A program made the position numbers and the translations under genes. Source: an uncultured Veillonella sp. (GTDB lineage: Bacteria > Bacillota > Negativicutes > Veillonellales > Veillonellaceae). Taken from it: 19,649 bases of DNA. The notes below the pieces were generated by a model, which saw only the letters and a list, made by a program, of their open reading frames with translations, was not told the origin of the DNA and made no database searches. The DNA is taken from NCBI RefSeq assembly GCF_915069625.1, contig NZ_CAJZFD010000011.1, forward strand, positions 1-19,649, in the 5' to 3' direction. Positions 7,786 through 14,446 of this stretch are shown here, piece after piece; positions within the stretch are counted from its first letter, which is position 1, and every line of letters begins with the position of its first letter.

Positions 7786-8298
7786 CTAAATTTTAATTTT
7801 AGTTGCTAACCAAGAAGCAACGAGACATTTTACAATATCCCCAGGAATGAATGGGAACATTACTACAGGCAATGCCGCCCAAAGTTCAGTTTTTGTTACA
7901 ATCATAAAGCCTGCAACGCCAAATAGATATACTACAGGAATAGTAATTACAAGAGAACGCCATGCATAAGAGAAAAAGCTCTTCTTAGAACCTTTGAATA
8001 CGCTTAATAATGTATAAGCTATTGGCCAAGAGAAGATAAAGCCCCCTGTTGGTCCTAATAATTTACCAAGACCTGCTGTGCCACCAACGAATACTGGTAA
8101 ACCTACAGCACCAAGTAAAACGTAAATGATAAATACAATAAATGCATCCTTTGGTTGCAATAATAGACCTGTTAATGTAGCCACCAAAGTCAATGCAGTT
8201 ACCATGGCCGGACTAAATGGCAATGGGAAAGAAATATATGCTGAAATACATAATAAGGCTGTTAATAAAGCCATTTTTGTTAAACGTCTTGCTTCCAT
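7786..8298 (-). CDS. bioY: Biotin transporter BioY (ECF substrate-binding component)
   Basis: An integral membrane protein of 170 residues that binds biotin at the cell membrane, usually as the substrate-specific part of an ECF transporter. About five to six hydrophobic segments are visible. The family signatures are FVGGTAGLGKLLGPTGGFI (about 70-88) in the central loop and the C-terminal PFIPGDIVKCLVA (about 149-161), which carries the conserved aspartate and lysine. No ECF ATPase or T component is nearby, so it would share these with other S components or act alone. It begins 8 bases after the hotdog gene stop, with AGAGG as ribosome-binding site. Its position as second gene of the operon ties the acyl-CoA genes to biotin. 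Confidence 0.97.
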   Translation of the reverse strand: MEARRLTKMALLTALLCISAYISFPLPFSPAMVTALTLVATLTGLLLQPKDAFIVFIIYVLLGAVGLPVFVGGTAGLGKLLGPTGGFIFSWPIAYTLLSVFKGSKKSFFSYAWRSLVITIPVVYLFGVAGFMIVTKTELWAALPVVMFPFIPGDIVKCLVASWLATKIKI

Positions 8299-8306
8299 AA
8301 TTACCT

Positions 8307-8873
8307 CTAACTAATACATCTTTGTTTTAAAGATGTTAAATCTTCATTTTCACCAAAAAAAGTAGCCGAAAAAGCTAATGTATCACCTATATACCCTTCT
8401 ACTTGAGCATCTTCAGAATTTTCCACCAAAGTTACCTGATCATCTGCAATAACGGGTGCATGAAAATAAATAGCCATCTGCTGCGCAGATTTACTAATAT
8501 TCCAATAATTCCATAAATTTTCTAGAATCATACAACCCGGTACCACATAGGGTGCTTCTCGATGAATCTCATTAGTATCATTAATATCGTTTACAAATCG
8601 TATTATATCGTCCTTAGAAAAAGATATAGTACGGTCGTTTTTCTCTTGATGAATTGTAGAACGGATACGAAAATGTTTCGGTACCGGTCGTAAATCAACA
8701 ATTAAAAAGCCTGATTTATCTAGAATACCAACCGTAGTAGTTTTAGCAACTTGATATAAAATACCACAGATAGATTGATCACTACCCGAAGCATCATAAT
8801 GCATATGCTTAATAACACTATGCCCTGGTAATCCAAAATCATTATTACACAATGTTGTAAAGAGCGATCTCAT
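8307..8873 (-). CDS. MaoC-like hotdog-fold protein heading the bioY operon
   Basis: A 188-residue cytoplasmic protein. Residues about 84-145 look like a MaoC/(R)-specific hydratase hotdog domain: FSKDDIIRFV, then DTNEIH with D99, N101 and H104 in the positions of the hydratase-2 motif (D-x-N-x-x-H), followed by VVPGCMILENLW and a strand ending at YFHAPV. The first 80 residues could be a degenerate second hotdog half, but I see no motif there. A dehydratase or hydratase acting on acyl-CoA is the likely function, fitting the ligase and thiolase downstream; the substrate is unknown. The AAAGGA site is 10 bases before the ATG. This is the first gene after the strong promoter at 8907-8935. Confidence 0.72.
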   Translation of the reverse strand: MRSLFTTLCNNDFGLPGHSVIKHMHYDASGSDQSICGILYQVAKTTTVGILDKSGFLIVDLRPVPKHFRIRSTIHQEKNDRTISFSKDDIIRFVNDINDTNEIHREAPYVVPGCMILENLWNYWNISKSAQQMAIYFHAPVIADDQVTLVENSEDAQVEGYIGDTLAFSATFFGENEDLTSLKQRCIS

Positions 8874-8903
8874 ATAATCACAGTCCTTTATTTATTCAAT
8901 AAA

Positions 8904-8917
8904 TTGATTATAATCAA
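8904..8917. promoter_or_regulatory. 14-bp palindrome centred on the -10 box
   Basis: TTGATTATAATCAA is a perfect 14-bp palindrome that contains the whole -10 hexamer. It is a candidate operator: a bound dimer would block promoter opening. It loosely recalls the TTTGATTATCAAA class of MarR-type fatty-acid regulators but has two extra central bases, so no regulator is assigned. Confidence 0.55.
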
Positions 8918-8935
8918 CATTATTTTATTAGTCAA
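8907..8935 (-). promoter_or_regulatory. Strong promoter of the hotdog-bioY-thiolase-ligase operon
   Basis: On the minus strand TTGACT (8930-8935), a 17-base spacer and a perfect TATAAT (8907-8912). Transcription would start near 8900, giving a leader of about 27 bases. Both hexamers lie inside palindromes listed separately. Confidence 0.88.
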
Positions 8936-8959
8936 CAAAATCACATCCGATTTGTTGAC
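8931..8959. promoter_or_regulatory. Inverted repeat overlapping the -35 box
   Basis: Perfect 9-bp arms GTCAACAAA (8931-8939) and TTTGTTGAC (8951-8959) with an 11-base spacer. The promoter-proximal arm overlaps five bases of the -35 hexamer. The size and symmetry suit a dimeric repressor. The arms resemble BirA half-sites (TTGTTAAC type) but point the opposite way, so BirA is not assigned. Confidence 0.65.
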
Positions 8960-8987
8960 AATAATGCAAAAATATCGCTACCAATTA

Positions 8988-9019
8988 AAAGAACCTATGG
9001 TAACATCCACAGGTTCTTT
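8988..9019 (-). terminator. Terminator after galU
   Basis: A perfect 9-bp inverted repeat (8988-8996 and 9011-9019) lies 22 bases past the galU stop. Three more pairs (TGG with CCA) can extend the stem past one mismatch. On the minus strand it ends in TTCTTTTAATT. It closes the envelope operon just upstream of the bioY-operon operator region. Confidence 0.85.
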
Positions 9020-9041
9020 CTTATATACATATATAGCTTCA

Positions 9042-9905
9042 CTATTTAAGGTCTAGTTCTTTCAAATATGCTTTGAAGTTCTCACCTAACTCTTCATTAC
9101 GAAGGGCATACTCAACAGTAGCTTTCAAGTAACCTAATTTATCGCCTGTATCGTAACGAATACCTTCATAAGCTAATGCATACGTATCGGTTTTAGATGC
9201 TGCTAGAGCATCAGTTAATTGAACTTCATTACCTACGCCTGGTTTTGTATTTTCTAAAATATTGAAAATATCTGGCGTTAAAATGTAACGACCTAATACT
9301 GCTAGTCTAGATGGTGCATCTTCTTTTTTTGGTTTTTCTACCAAATTATGAACGCGATATAAATTATCCGCTAATGCTTCACCAGATACAATGCCATAAG
9401 AGCTAACTTTATCCTCAGGTACAAATTGAGCCCCTAAGATAATACCAGGATGTTCATCGTAACACTCAATTAACTGTTTAAGGCATGGATTTTCAGGATT
9501 ATATACAATATCATCACCAAGCAATACAGCAAATGGTTCATCACCAATAAAGGCTTTTGCACATAGTACAGCATCGCCAAGACCACGAGGAGCTTTTTGA
9601 CGAATAAAGTGAACTTTAATATCTGCTAAGTCTTTAATCATAGCCAATTGTTTATTTTTACCTTGGCTTTGTAAAAGCAATTCTAGTTCCACACTGCTAT
9701 CAAAATGATCTTCAATAGCGCGTTTATTACGGCCTGTAATGATTAGGATCTCTTCAATACCAGAATCTAATGCTTCTTTTACAATATATTGGATAGCAGG
9801 TGTATCCACGATAGGAAGCATTTCCTTTGGTTGTGCTTTAGTAGCTGGTAAGAAGCGTGTACCAAAGCCAGCTGCTGGAATAACGGCTTTTCTAATACGT
9901 TGCAT
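9042..9905 (-). CDS. galU: UTP-glucose-1-phosphate uridylyltransferase (UDP-glucose pyrophosphorylase)
   Basis: Makes UDP-glucose from UTP and glucose-1-phosphate in the cytoplasm. The 287-residue protein has the nucleotidyltransferase signature IPAAGFGTRFLPATKAQPKE at 9-28, including the GxGTRxLPxTK loop and the conserved PKE lysine, then the metal- and sugar-binding LLGDDIVY near 128-135, VEKPKK in the central region and RYDTGDKLGYL near the C-terminus. Its length is typical of bacterial GalU. AGGAG precedes the ATG. It starts 13 bases after the LptD-like gene, so precursor supply for LPS sugars and LPS export are probably encoded on one transcript, which ends at the hairpin 8988-9019. Confidence 0.97.
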   Translation of the reverse strand: MQRIRKAVIPAAGFGTRFLPATKAQPKEMLPIVDTPAIQYIVKEALDSGIEEILIITGRNKRAIEDHFDSSVELELLLQSQGKNKQLAMIKDLADIKVHFIRQKAPRGLGDAVLCAKAFIGDEPFAVLLGDDIVYNPENPCLKQLIECYDEHPGIILGAQFVPEDKVSSYGIVSGEALADNLYRVHNLVEKPKKEDAPSRLAVLGRYILTPDIFNILENTKPGVGNEVQLTDALAASKTDTYALAYEGIRYDTGDKLGYLKATVEYALRNEELGENFKAYLKELDLK

Positions 9906-9918
9906 AGTTATCTCCTAA

Positions 9919-11472
9919 TTAAAAGTCTTTGCCAACAAATTTGATTTTCCATTGATCATTATTGCTTCTATGTGCATCCTTATAAGTTAAGTACAAGTCA
10001 AAGGAATGTAAATCACGATGCCATGTATAATATACAGAGTCTATCTGACCACTCATCATATTTGTTTTAACACTTACAGACACATCATCTAAGCGAGTCA
10101 ATTTATAGTTACCGCCATAGATGAGCTCTTTAGGAAGCTCTGTAGTATCAAATCGATATGGAGAGTTATTATAAGAAATATTACGTTGATTATAGCTAAC
10201 CCATACATTAGCACGATTTCCCACTTTAGAGCGGAATCTAGCGCCCCAGTAAGGCATGCTACGAATCGTGCCATCGTAACCATAGTAGTCGCGTTGGTAA
10301 CCGCCCAAGAAGCGTAAATCGGCATTTTTGCCAAGCTTAATTGGATCATGAGATATTTCTGTATAGTATTCCTTATGGGAACCTTTTACAGAACCTTCTT
10401 TCCAATAACCGGCATTAACGCCACCGCGTACAGTTACTGGTGATTTACCCACATGATACGTATGAGTATCTAAACGGGCCTCACCAATCTTTTCAACCCA
10501 TACCGTTTCATCATTATATTCATTAGATTCTTTACTGTACCCAATTGACGCAGTAGCCCAAGGCAAGTAGTGTCTATAACCAACTTTTGGTTTAAAGCCT
10601 GATTTTGAATACCAGCGATAATCGATATAAGCTTCACCATGCTTACCAATTGGATAATCAGTACTACCATGCAAGCCAAGTCCATCATCACTACTATATG
10701 TAGGCTTTGGAACTAATGAGAATATACTGAATTTTCCTTCTTTATCATGACGCAAGGACGCTGTATAAGAAGGTAAAGATAAAACCTTAAAGTTTTTAAT
10801 GTAGAAAGACGGTTTTTTAATAATGACTTTATCGCCAGGATACACCTTGATATCTTGACCTTCTACACGATAATCTGGTGTATGTTTAAAGGCCATCGCA
10901 TGTTTTGTGGTAACCATGCCTTTATCCATATGACCAGTTTCACCATCAAATGTAGCATTTTGCCCCTTCACATAGTAAGGATCATTCCAACCAAACGCTT
11001 GGTCAGCTGTAAAATGACGGTCACTAGTCCGATATGTCATATTTTGACCTGTAATATCCTTTGTTTTACCGCCATTTTCCAAAAAGCGATACCCACCAAC
11101 AGTACGGTATTCTGTAGTTTTTGTATTACCTTCTATACGTGGTGCCATCAAGGTTTGATTACCTTGAGTCACTACTACATCACCTTGTGCATATACATCA
11201 CCAGTGGACCCAGTATAGGACATTTTATCTGCATCAATACGAGTCGGCAATTGTTCTGTAGGTTGATCAGACTTTGCCTTTTCACCACGACGTACAACAC
11301 GGATATTACTATTTTCAGGTGTAGATGCTTTAGAGATTTCTCCAAGATAGGATTGATCAACGCTATCCAATTGATCTTGATATACCGTGGTTGACTCCGT
11401 AGCGGCCCATACTGGTTGTGCTAAACAAAAAACACAAGCCGCTGCCAGCCATTGTACTTTACGTTTCCTCAT
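9919..11472 (-). CDS. lptD: LptD-like outer-membrane LPS-assembly protein (OstA/LptD), short form
   Basis: Predicted to insert LPS into the outer leaflet of the outer membrane. Residues 1-23 form a signal peptide ending in VWA. Residues about 75-205 are an OstA/LptA-type beta-jellyroll (ADKMSYTGSTGDVYAQGDVVV, then repeated GDV/GQN strand units). The rest has the alternating, aromatic-rich strands of an outer-membrane barrel (YIDYRWYSKSGF, WVSYNQRNISYN, SVYYTWHRDLHSFDLYLTY) and ends in a terminal phenylalanine, the usual barrel-assembly signal. At 517 residues it is much shorter than E. coli LptD (784) and lacks that protein's long soluble loops and obvious cysteine pairs. The site AGGAG is 11 bases from the ATG. 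It lies between an exported repeat protein and galU. An LptD-like paralogue rather than the main LptD is possible. Confidence 0.8.
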   Translation of the reverse strand: MRKRKVQWLAAACVFCLAQPVWAATESTTVYQDQLDSVDQSYLGEISKASTPENSNIRVVRRGEKAKSDQPTEQLPTRIDADKMSYTGSTGDVYAQGDVVVTQGNQTLMAPRIEGNTKTTEYRTVGGYRFLENGGKTKDITGQNMTYRTSDRHFTADQAFGWNDPYYVKGQNATFDGETGHMDKGMVTTKHAMAFKHTPDYRVEGQDIKVYPGDKVIIKKPSFYIKNFKVLSLPSYTASLRHDKEGKFSIFSLVPKPTYSSDDGLGLHGSTDYPIGKHGEAYIDYRWYSKSGFKPKVGYRHYLPWATASIGYSKESNEYNDETVWVEKIGEARLDTHTYHVGKSPVTVRGGVNAGYWKEGSVKGSHKEYYTEISHDPIKLGKNADLRFLGGYQRDYYGYDGTIRSMPYWGARFRSKVGNRANVWVSYNQRNISYNNSPYRFDTTELPKELIYGGNYKLTRLDDVSVSVKTNMMSGQIDSVYYTWHRDLHSFDLYLTYKDAHRSNNDQWKIKFVGKDF

Positions 11473-11509
11473 GGTTACTAGAACTCCTCTTGCTTTAAGA
11501 ATTTGTTAA

Positions 11510-12628
11510 TTATTGATTACGCTTTACAACTACGATAGGTTGAGAAACATTTTCTACCGGTTCTTCTTGTTCTTCTACTGCTGCTGGTTCCTCTGTTGTT
11601 GTTTCATTTTCATCAACAGCTGCTTCATTAGTGTCTACAGTCCCTTCAGATTCATCAGCCGTATTAGGTACAGTTACTGCTTCAGCCAATTCATCATCAC
11701 TGTGAGCCAAACCATCACCACCAATTACAAGACCTTGAATTGTAACAGAATCTTGAGGTTGTACATAAATGGTTGCACCAGCAGGGTATTCAATATTTTT
11801 ACCCTTAACAAAGGCACCACCTACTAAGCCTACTGGTCCAAGTAAAACAGCACCAGCTACGGATGCACCAGCTGCTTTAACTTCACTGCGAGTTTTATCC
11901 TTAGCTTCTTTACCTTGTACTGCAGTAAATTCAGTACCATCAATAGCAGGGATTGTGTCAAATGTGATGTCTAATACACCATTACGACCAAAGGAACGAG
12001 CCTTTTTCAAGGATGTAATTGTACCAGATCCTACTGTACCTGCAGGTACCAATAACACATTGCCATCCATTACATTTTCAGCTACTGTGAAAGCAACAGT
12101 GTCGCCTTCATGGCTAGTTTTAGAAGAAACAGCGTCATTCAAGGTAACTTTGAAGACTTGGTTGCCAGCTAATGTACCAACTTGGTTAGTAAGCGTTACA
12201 TTGCTACCATATACTTTTGTTTTCAAAGAAATGATACGTTTTTGTAAAGAGCCGCTACCAATACGACCATTAACGCTACGTTCCATCTTTTCTACGCGAT
12301 CTACAAGAGAACCTGCGTTAATGCTATTTTGATATGTATATTCAAGCGCATCCATTTCTTCGCGCAAAGAAATGTTTGTGCCACTACCTTCTACGGAGTT
12401 ATAGAGGGAATCAACACGTTTGCTCAATGTAGCAGAATTGCCATTGAAACCAGTACCATACACGGTTTCATCAAGTTGATTAATGCGGTCCACTACAGCA
12501 CCATCTTGTACTGCACCATATACAGTAGTTTCCAAAACATTTGTTTTCTCTGTAACTGTGCCAGGAGCAGCAAATGCAGTGCCTGAAATCAAGGATGCCA
12601 TTAAAAGTGTAAGTACTTGCTTCTTCAT
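11510..12628 (-). CDS. Exported protein with 20-residue repeats and an acidic C-terminal tail
   Basis: I do not recognise a named family. The 372-residue protein starts with a clear signal peptide (MKKQVLTLLMASLISGTAFA). Residues 31-154 hold six units of the form L-x3-V-Y-G ... L-x-x-R-[IV], beginning at residues 32, 52, 75, 95, 115 and 135. A beta-rich region (about 158-302) includes VLLVPAGTVGSG and RSFGRNGVLDITF. Inside it, residues about 251-276 form a glycine- and alanine-rich hydrophobic stretch that looks like a glycine zipper. The tail (about 305-360) is rich in Glu, Asp and Thr. GGAGG lies 5 bases before the ATG at 12628; an upstream in-frame GTG at 12640 overlaps that site and is rejected. 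Its position 37 bases ahead of the LptD-like gene suggests an envelope role. Confidence 0.85.
   Translation of the reverse strand: MKKQVLTLLMASLISGTAFAAPGTVTEKTNVLETTVYGAVQDGAVVDRINQLDETVYGTGFNGNSATLSKRVDSLYNSVEGSGTNISLREEMDALEYTYQNSINAGSLVDRVEKMERSVNGRIGSGSLQKRIISLKTKVYGSNVTLTNQVGTLAGNQVFKVTLNDAVSSKTSHEGDTVAFTVAENVMDGNVLLVPAGTVGSGTITSLKKARSFGRNGVLDITFDTIPAIDGTEFTAVQGKEAKDKTRSEVKAAGASVAGAVLLGPVGLVGGAFVKGKNIEYPAGATIYVQPQDSVTIQGLVIGGDGLAHSDDELAEAVTVPNTADESEGTVDTNEAAVDENETTTEEPAAVEEQEEPVENVSQPIVVVKRNQ
12167..12538 (-). repeat. Six in-frame coding repeats of about 60 bases
   Basis: This segment encodes residues 31-154 of the exported repeat protein. Repeat starts are spaced 20, 23, 20, 20 and 20 residues apart. 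The best-conserved units read LETTVYG, LDETVYG and LKTKVYG; the middle units are more diverged (LYNSVEG, LEYTYQN, MERSVNG). The repeats are recognisable in protein rather than as near-identical DNA, so they are old. Confidence 0.8.
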
Positions 12629-12671
12629 AAATTCCTCCACAACGTATCTAATGTATAACTGTTATACAACA

Positions 12672-12703
12672 GAATAAGCACGGGCCTAAGACCGTGCTTA
12701 TTC
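12672..12703 (-). terminator. Hairpin between the two exported-protein genes (terminator or attenuator)
   Basis: A perfect 12-bp inverted repeat (12672-12683 and 12692-12703) with an 8-base loop lies 33 bases past the stop of the 148-residue exported protein. The minus strand continues TGTTGTATAAC, which is only moderately T-rich, so termination may be partial. No clear promoter lies between this hairpin and the next gene, 43 bases on. Confidence 0.6.
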
Positions 12704-12736
12704 CCTGAGTCTACTATTTTATATGCTCAGTGGCCA

Positions 12737-13183
12737 TTAAATTTTCAAATCGATAATCGCAGATACACCTACGCCTTGAACACGAGATGCACCAACTGGG
12801 TTTGTGCTATCAACAGGTACTAAACCTTTAACACGAACCATACCGTTAAAGCTACCTTCTACTTGGGCAACGGCTTTAACTTGTTCAATGCTAGATGCAG
12901 GACCAGTAACTTGAGCAGCACCGATATAACCTTTTGTACCAATACTGATGATAGGTACAACTTTAGTTGTATATTCTGTGCTTAAGTTATTTTGTTTCAA
13001 TAATTTATTCAAGAAAGAGTCAATTTGTGGACCGAATTTGTTGATAACAATACCGATACCACCAATTTTAGCTGCACCGCCAAGAATACTGCTAAGGCCG
13101 CCAGCTTGAGTAGTCAAGATACCGCCAAATGCAGTTGTAGTTAAACAAATCCCTAGAACAGCTGTAATAATCTTCTTTTTCAT
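12737..13183 (-). CDS. Small exported protein of unknown function
   Basis: A 148-residue protein I cannot assign to a family. It has a signal peptide (MKKKIITAVLGICLTTTAFG, cleavage somewhere in residues 20-27) followed by a glycine-rich stretch AGGLSSILGGAAKIGGIG at 27-44. Then come an amphipathic segment (INKFGPQIDSFLNKLLKQNN) and a C-terminal half of alternating hydrophobic and polar residues that looks beta-rich (ISIGTKGYIGAAQV, VKAVAQVEGSFNGMVRVKG, RVQGVGVSAIIDL). It has no cysteine in the mature part and no lipobox. It probably acts in the periplasm or at the outer membrane. AGGAGG lies 6 bases before the ATG. A promoter sits about 140 bases upstream and a hairpin follows, so it may be expressed more strongly than the envelope genes behind it. 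Confidence 0.8.
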   Translation of the reverse strand: MKKKIITAVLGICLTTTAFGGILTTQAGGLSSILGGAAKIGGIGIVINKFGPQIDSFLNKLLKQNNLSTEYTTKVVPIISIGTKGYIGAAQVTGPASSIEQVKAVAQVEGSFNGMVRVKGLVPVDSTNPVGASRVQGVGVSAIIDLKI

Positions 13184-13323
13184 AATAAGCCTCCTATAGA
13201 TACTTATATTTTAACAAATTCTATACATAGATTCTAGTGAAAGTATAAGAACTTACACATAAAGATACTAGCATTGTATAAAAGTCCGATGAACAATCAA
13301 TGAATTTTACACAACTTAATTTA

Positions 13324-13352
13324 ATGCTACCATCATAAAGAATTAGTGTCAA
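13324..13352 (-). promoter_or_regulatory. Promoter for the exported-protein/lptD/galU cluster
   Basis: On the minus strand a perfect TTGACA (13347-13352), a 17-base spacer and TAGCAT (13324-13329), the latter preceded by TGG as an extended -10. The start near 13317 gives a leader of about 134 bases. A second candidate, TTGATT-16-TACAAT, lies in that leader, so two start sites are possible. Confidence 0.7.
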
Positions 13353-13393
13353 TATCAAGTCTAACTCATACTCTATAGGCCTAAAATAGTTCT

Positions 13394-13413
13394 TATCTTT
13401 ACATATCTTTACG
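13394..13413. repeat. Tandem 10-bp direct repeat upstream of the promoter
   Basis: TATCTTTACA followed directly by TATCTTTACG: two copies differing only at the last base, in phase with one DNA turn. It lies about 77-96 bases upstream of the predicted start of the promoter at 13324-13352 and just past the hypE stop. The spacing resembles binding sites of OmpR/PhoB-type response regulators; that is inference only. Confidence 0.5.
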
Positions 13414-13437
13414 ACTTAGAGAAACTCAATTATATAA

Positions 13438-14445
13438 TTAGCAGATACGAGGAACTTGATCTTCACCTAACAAATCGATTAAGCGAACACCACCAATAGC
13501 AGTTTGCAAACCAACCTTACCAATATTCTTATCTAATGTTTTGCCAATTAGCACCGATTCTTTACCTTCTTCAAAGCTGTGAAGAATAGATAGAACTTCA
13601 TCTGTAACGGATGGATCTACTACGAGTACAACCTTTCCTTCATTTGCTAAATATAACGGATCATATCCCAAAATATCACAAACAGATTGTACTTCGGCGT
13701 GAATTGGTATAGCCGCTTCTTCTACCTTAATACCCACTTGGCTTTGATCTGCAATTTCTTTTAAAACAGTCCCTAAGCCACCCCGTGTAGGATCTCGCAA
13801 TAGAGCCACTTGAGGACCTACTTTATCAAGTACAGCATGAACCATGTTATTTAAAGGAGCACAGTCAGTTTTTAACGCATCAGATAGATCCAATCCAAAT
13901 CGTTGTCCCATAACAGCAATAGAATGATCGCCAATAGCACCAGATAAAATAATATCCATTCCCGCTTTCACACGATGCGGACCAATATCAATCCCCTCCG
14001 GAATCATGCCAATCCCCGCTGTATTTATGTAGATTTTATCTACCTCGCCCTTTTTAACAACCTTAGTGTCTCCTGTAACAATTTGTACATTTGCAGCTTT
14101 AGCCATATCCGACATAGTATGAAGAATTTCATCTAGCTCATCAAAAGCCAATCCTTCTTCTAAGATAAGTCCACAACTCAAATATTGTGGAATAGCACCA
14201 TTCATGGCTAAATCATTCACAGTACCACAGACAGCTAATTTACCAATATTACCGCCAGGGAAAAACGTTGGTTGTACTACATAGGAATCTGTAGAAAACG
14301 CCATACGTCCTGCTGTAACGGGAAATTGAGCACCATCATGTAAAGGAGCCAATAAATCATTTGTAAAGTATTTCAAAATAAAACGCTCGGTCAATTCATG
14401 ACTAAATCGACCGCCATTCCCATGGACTAAGCGAACTCGTTCCAT
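13438..14445 (-). CDS. hypE: Hydrogenase maturation protein HypE (carbamoyl dehydratase)
   Basis: Converts the carbamoyl group passed from HypF onto its C-terminal cysteine into a thiocyanate, the source of the cyanide ligands of [NiFe] hydrogenase. The 335-residue protein begins MERVRLVHGNGGRFSHEL, has the AIR-synthase-type fold features AFSTDSYVV, GTVNDLAMNGA, TGDTKVVKKG and RDPTRGGLGTVLKEIA, and ends with the diagnostic PRIC, so the acceptor cysteine is the last residue. The ATG at 14445 is preferred because GGGAGG precedes it by 6 bases and it matches the family start; a longer in-frame start at 14502 lies inside hypD. It starts one base after the hypD stop, with its ribosome-binding site inside hypD. 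No clear terminator follows. Confidence 0.97.
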   Translation of the reverse strand: MERVRLVHGNGGRFSHELTERFILKYFTNDLLAPLHDGAQFPVTAGRMAFSTDSYVVQPTFFPGGNIGKLAVCGTVNDLAMNGAIPQYLSCGLILEEGLAFDELDEILHTMSDMAKAANVQIVTGDTKVVKKGEVDKIYINTAGIGMIPEGIDIGPHRVKAGMDIILSGAIGDHSIAVMGQRFGLDLSDALKTDCAPLNNMVHAVLDKVGPQVALLRDPTRGGLGTVLKEIADQSQVGIKVEEAAIPIHAEVQSVCDILGYDPLYLANEGKVVLVVDPSVTDEVLSILHSFEEGKESVLIGKTLDKNIGKVGLQTAIGGVRLIDLLGEDQVPRIC

Positions 14446-14446
14446 A

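Noticed and set aside
8931..8959. BirA operator
   Set aside because: The arms look like BirA half-sites but are arranged outward instead of inward and the 11-base spacer does not fit the usual 14-16; no correctly oriented partner half-site was found nearby.
8955..8981. A plus-strand promoter beginning with TTGACA at 8955
   Set aside because: No -10 hexamer is found at 15-19 bases, and there is no plus-strand gene downstream.
12629..12640. GTG start adding four residues to the exported repeat protein
   Set aside because: The GTG and next codons are part of the ribosome-binding site for the ATG at 12628, which begins a textbook signal peptide.
10855..12677. Long plus-strand open frames opposite lptD and the repeat protein
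   Set aside because: They are antisense to well-supported genes, have no ribosome-binding sites or recognisable domains, and have odd compositions typical of complementary-strand reading.
13184..13437. Small gene or RNA gene in the 254-base gap before hypE
   Set aside because: Short frames on both strands lack ribosome-binding sites, and I see no stable RNA fold; the gap is explained by the promoter, leader and tandem repeat.
13428..13439. AATTATATAATT palindrome at the hypE stop as a terminator
   Set aside because: It is a 12-bp AT-only palindrome with no loop and no following T-run; likely chance in AT-rich DNA.
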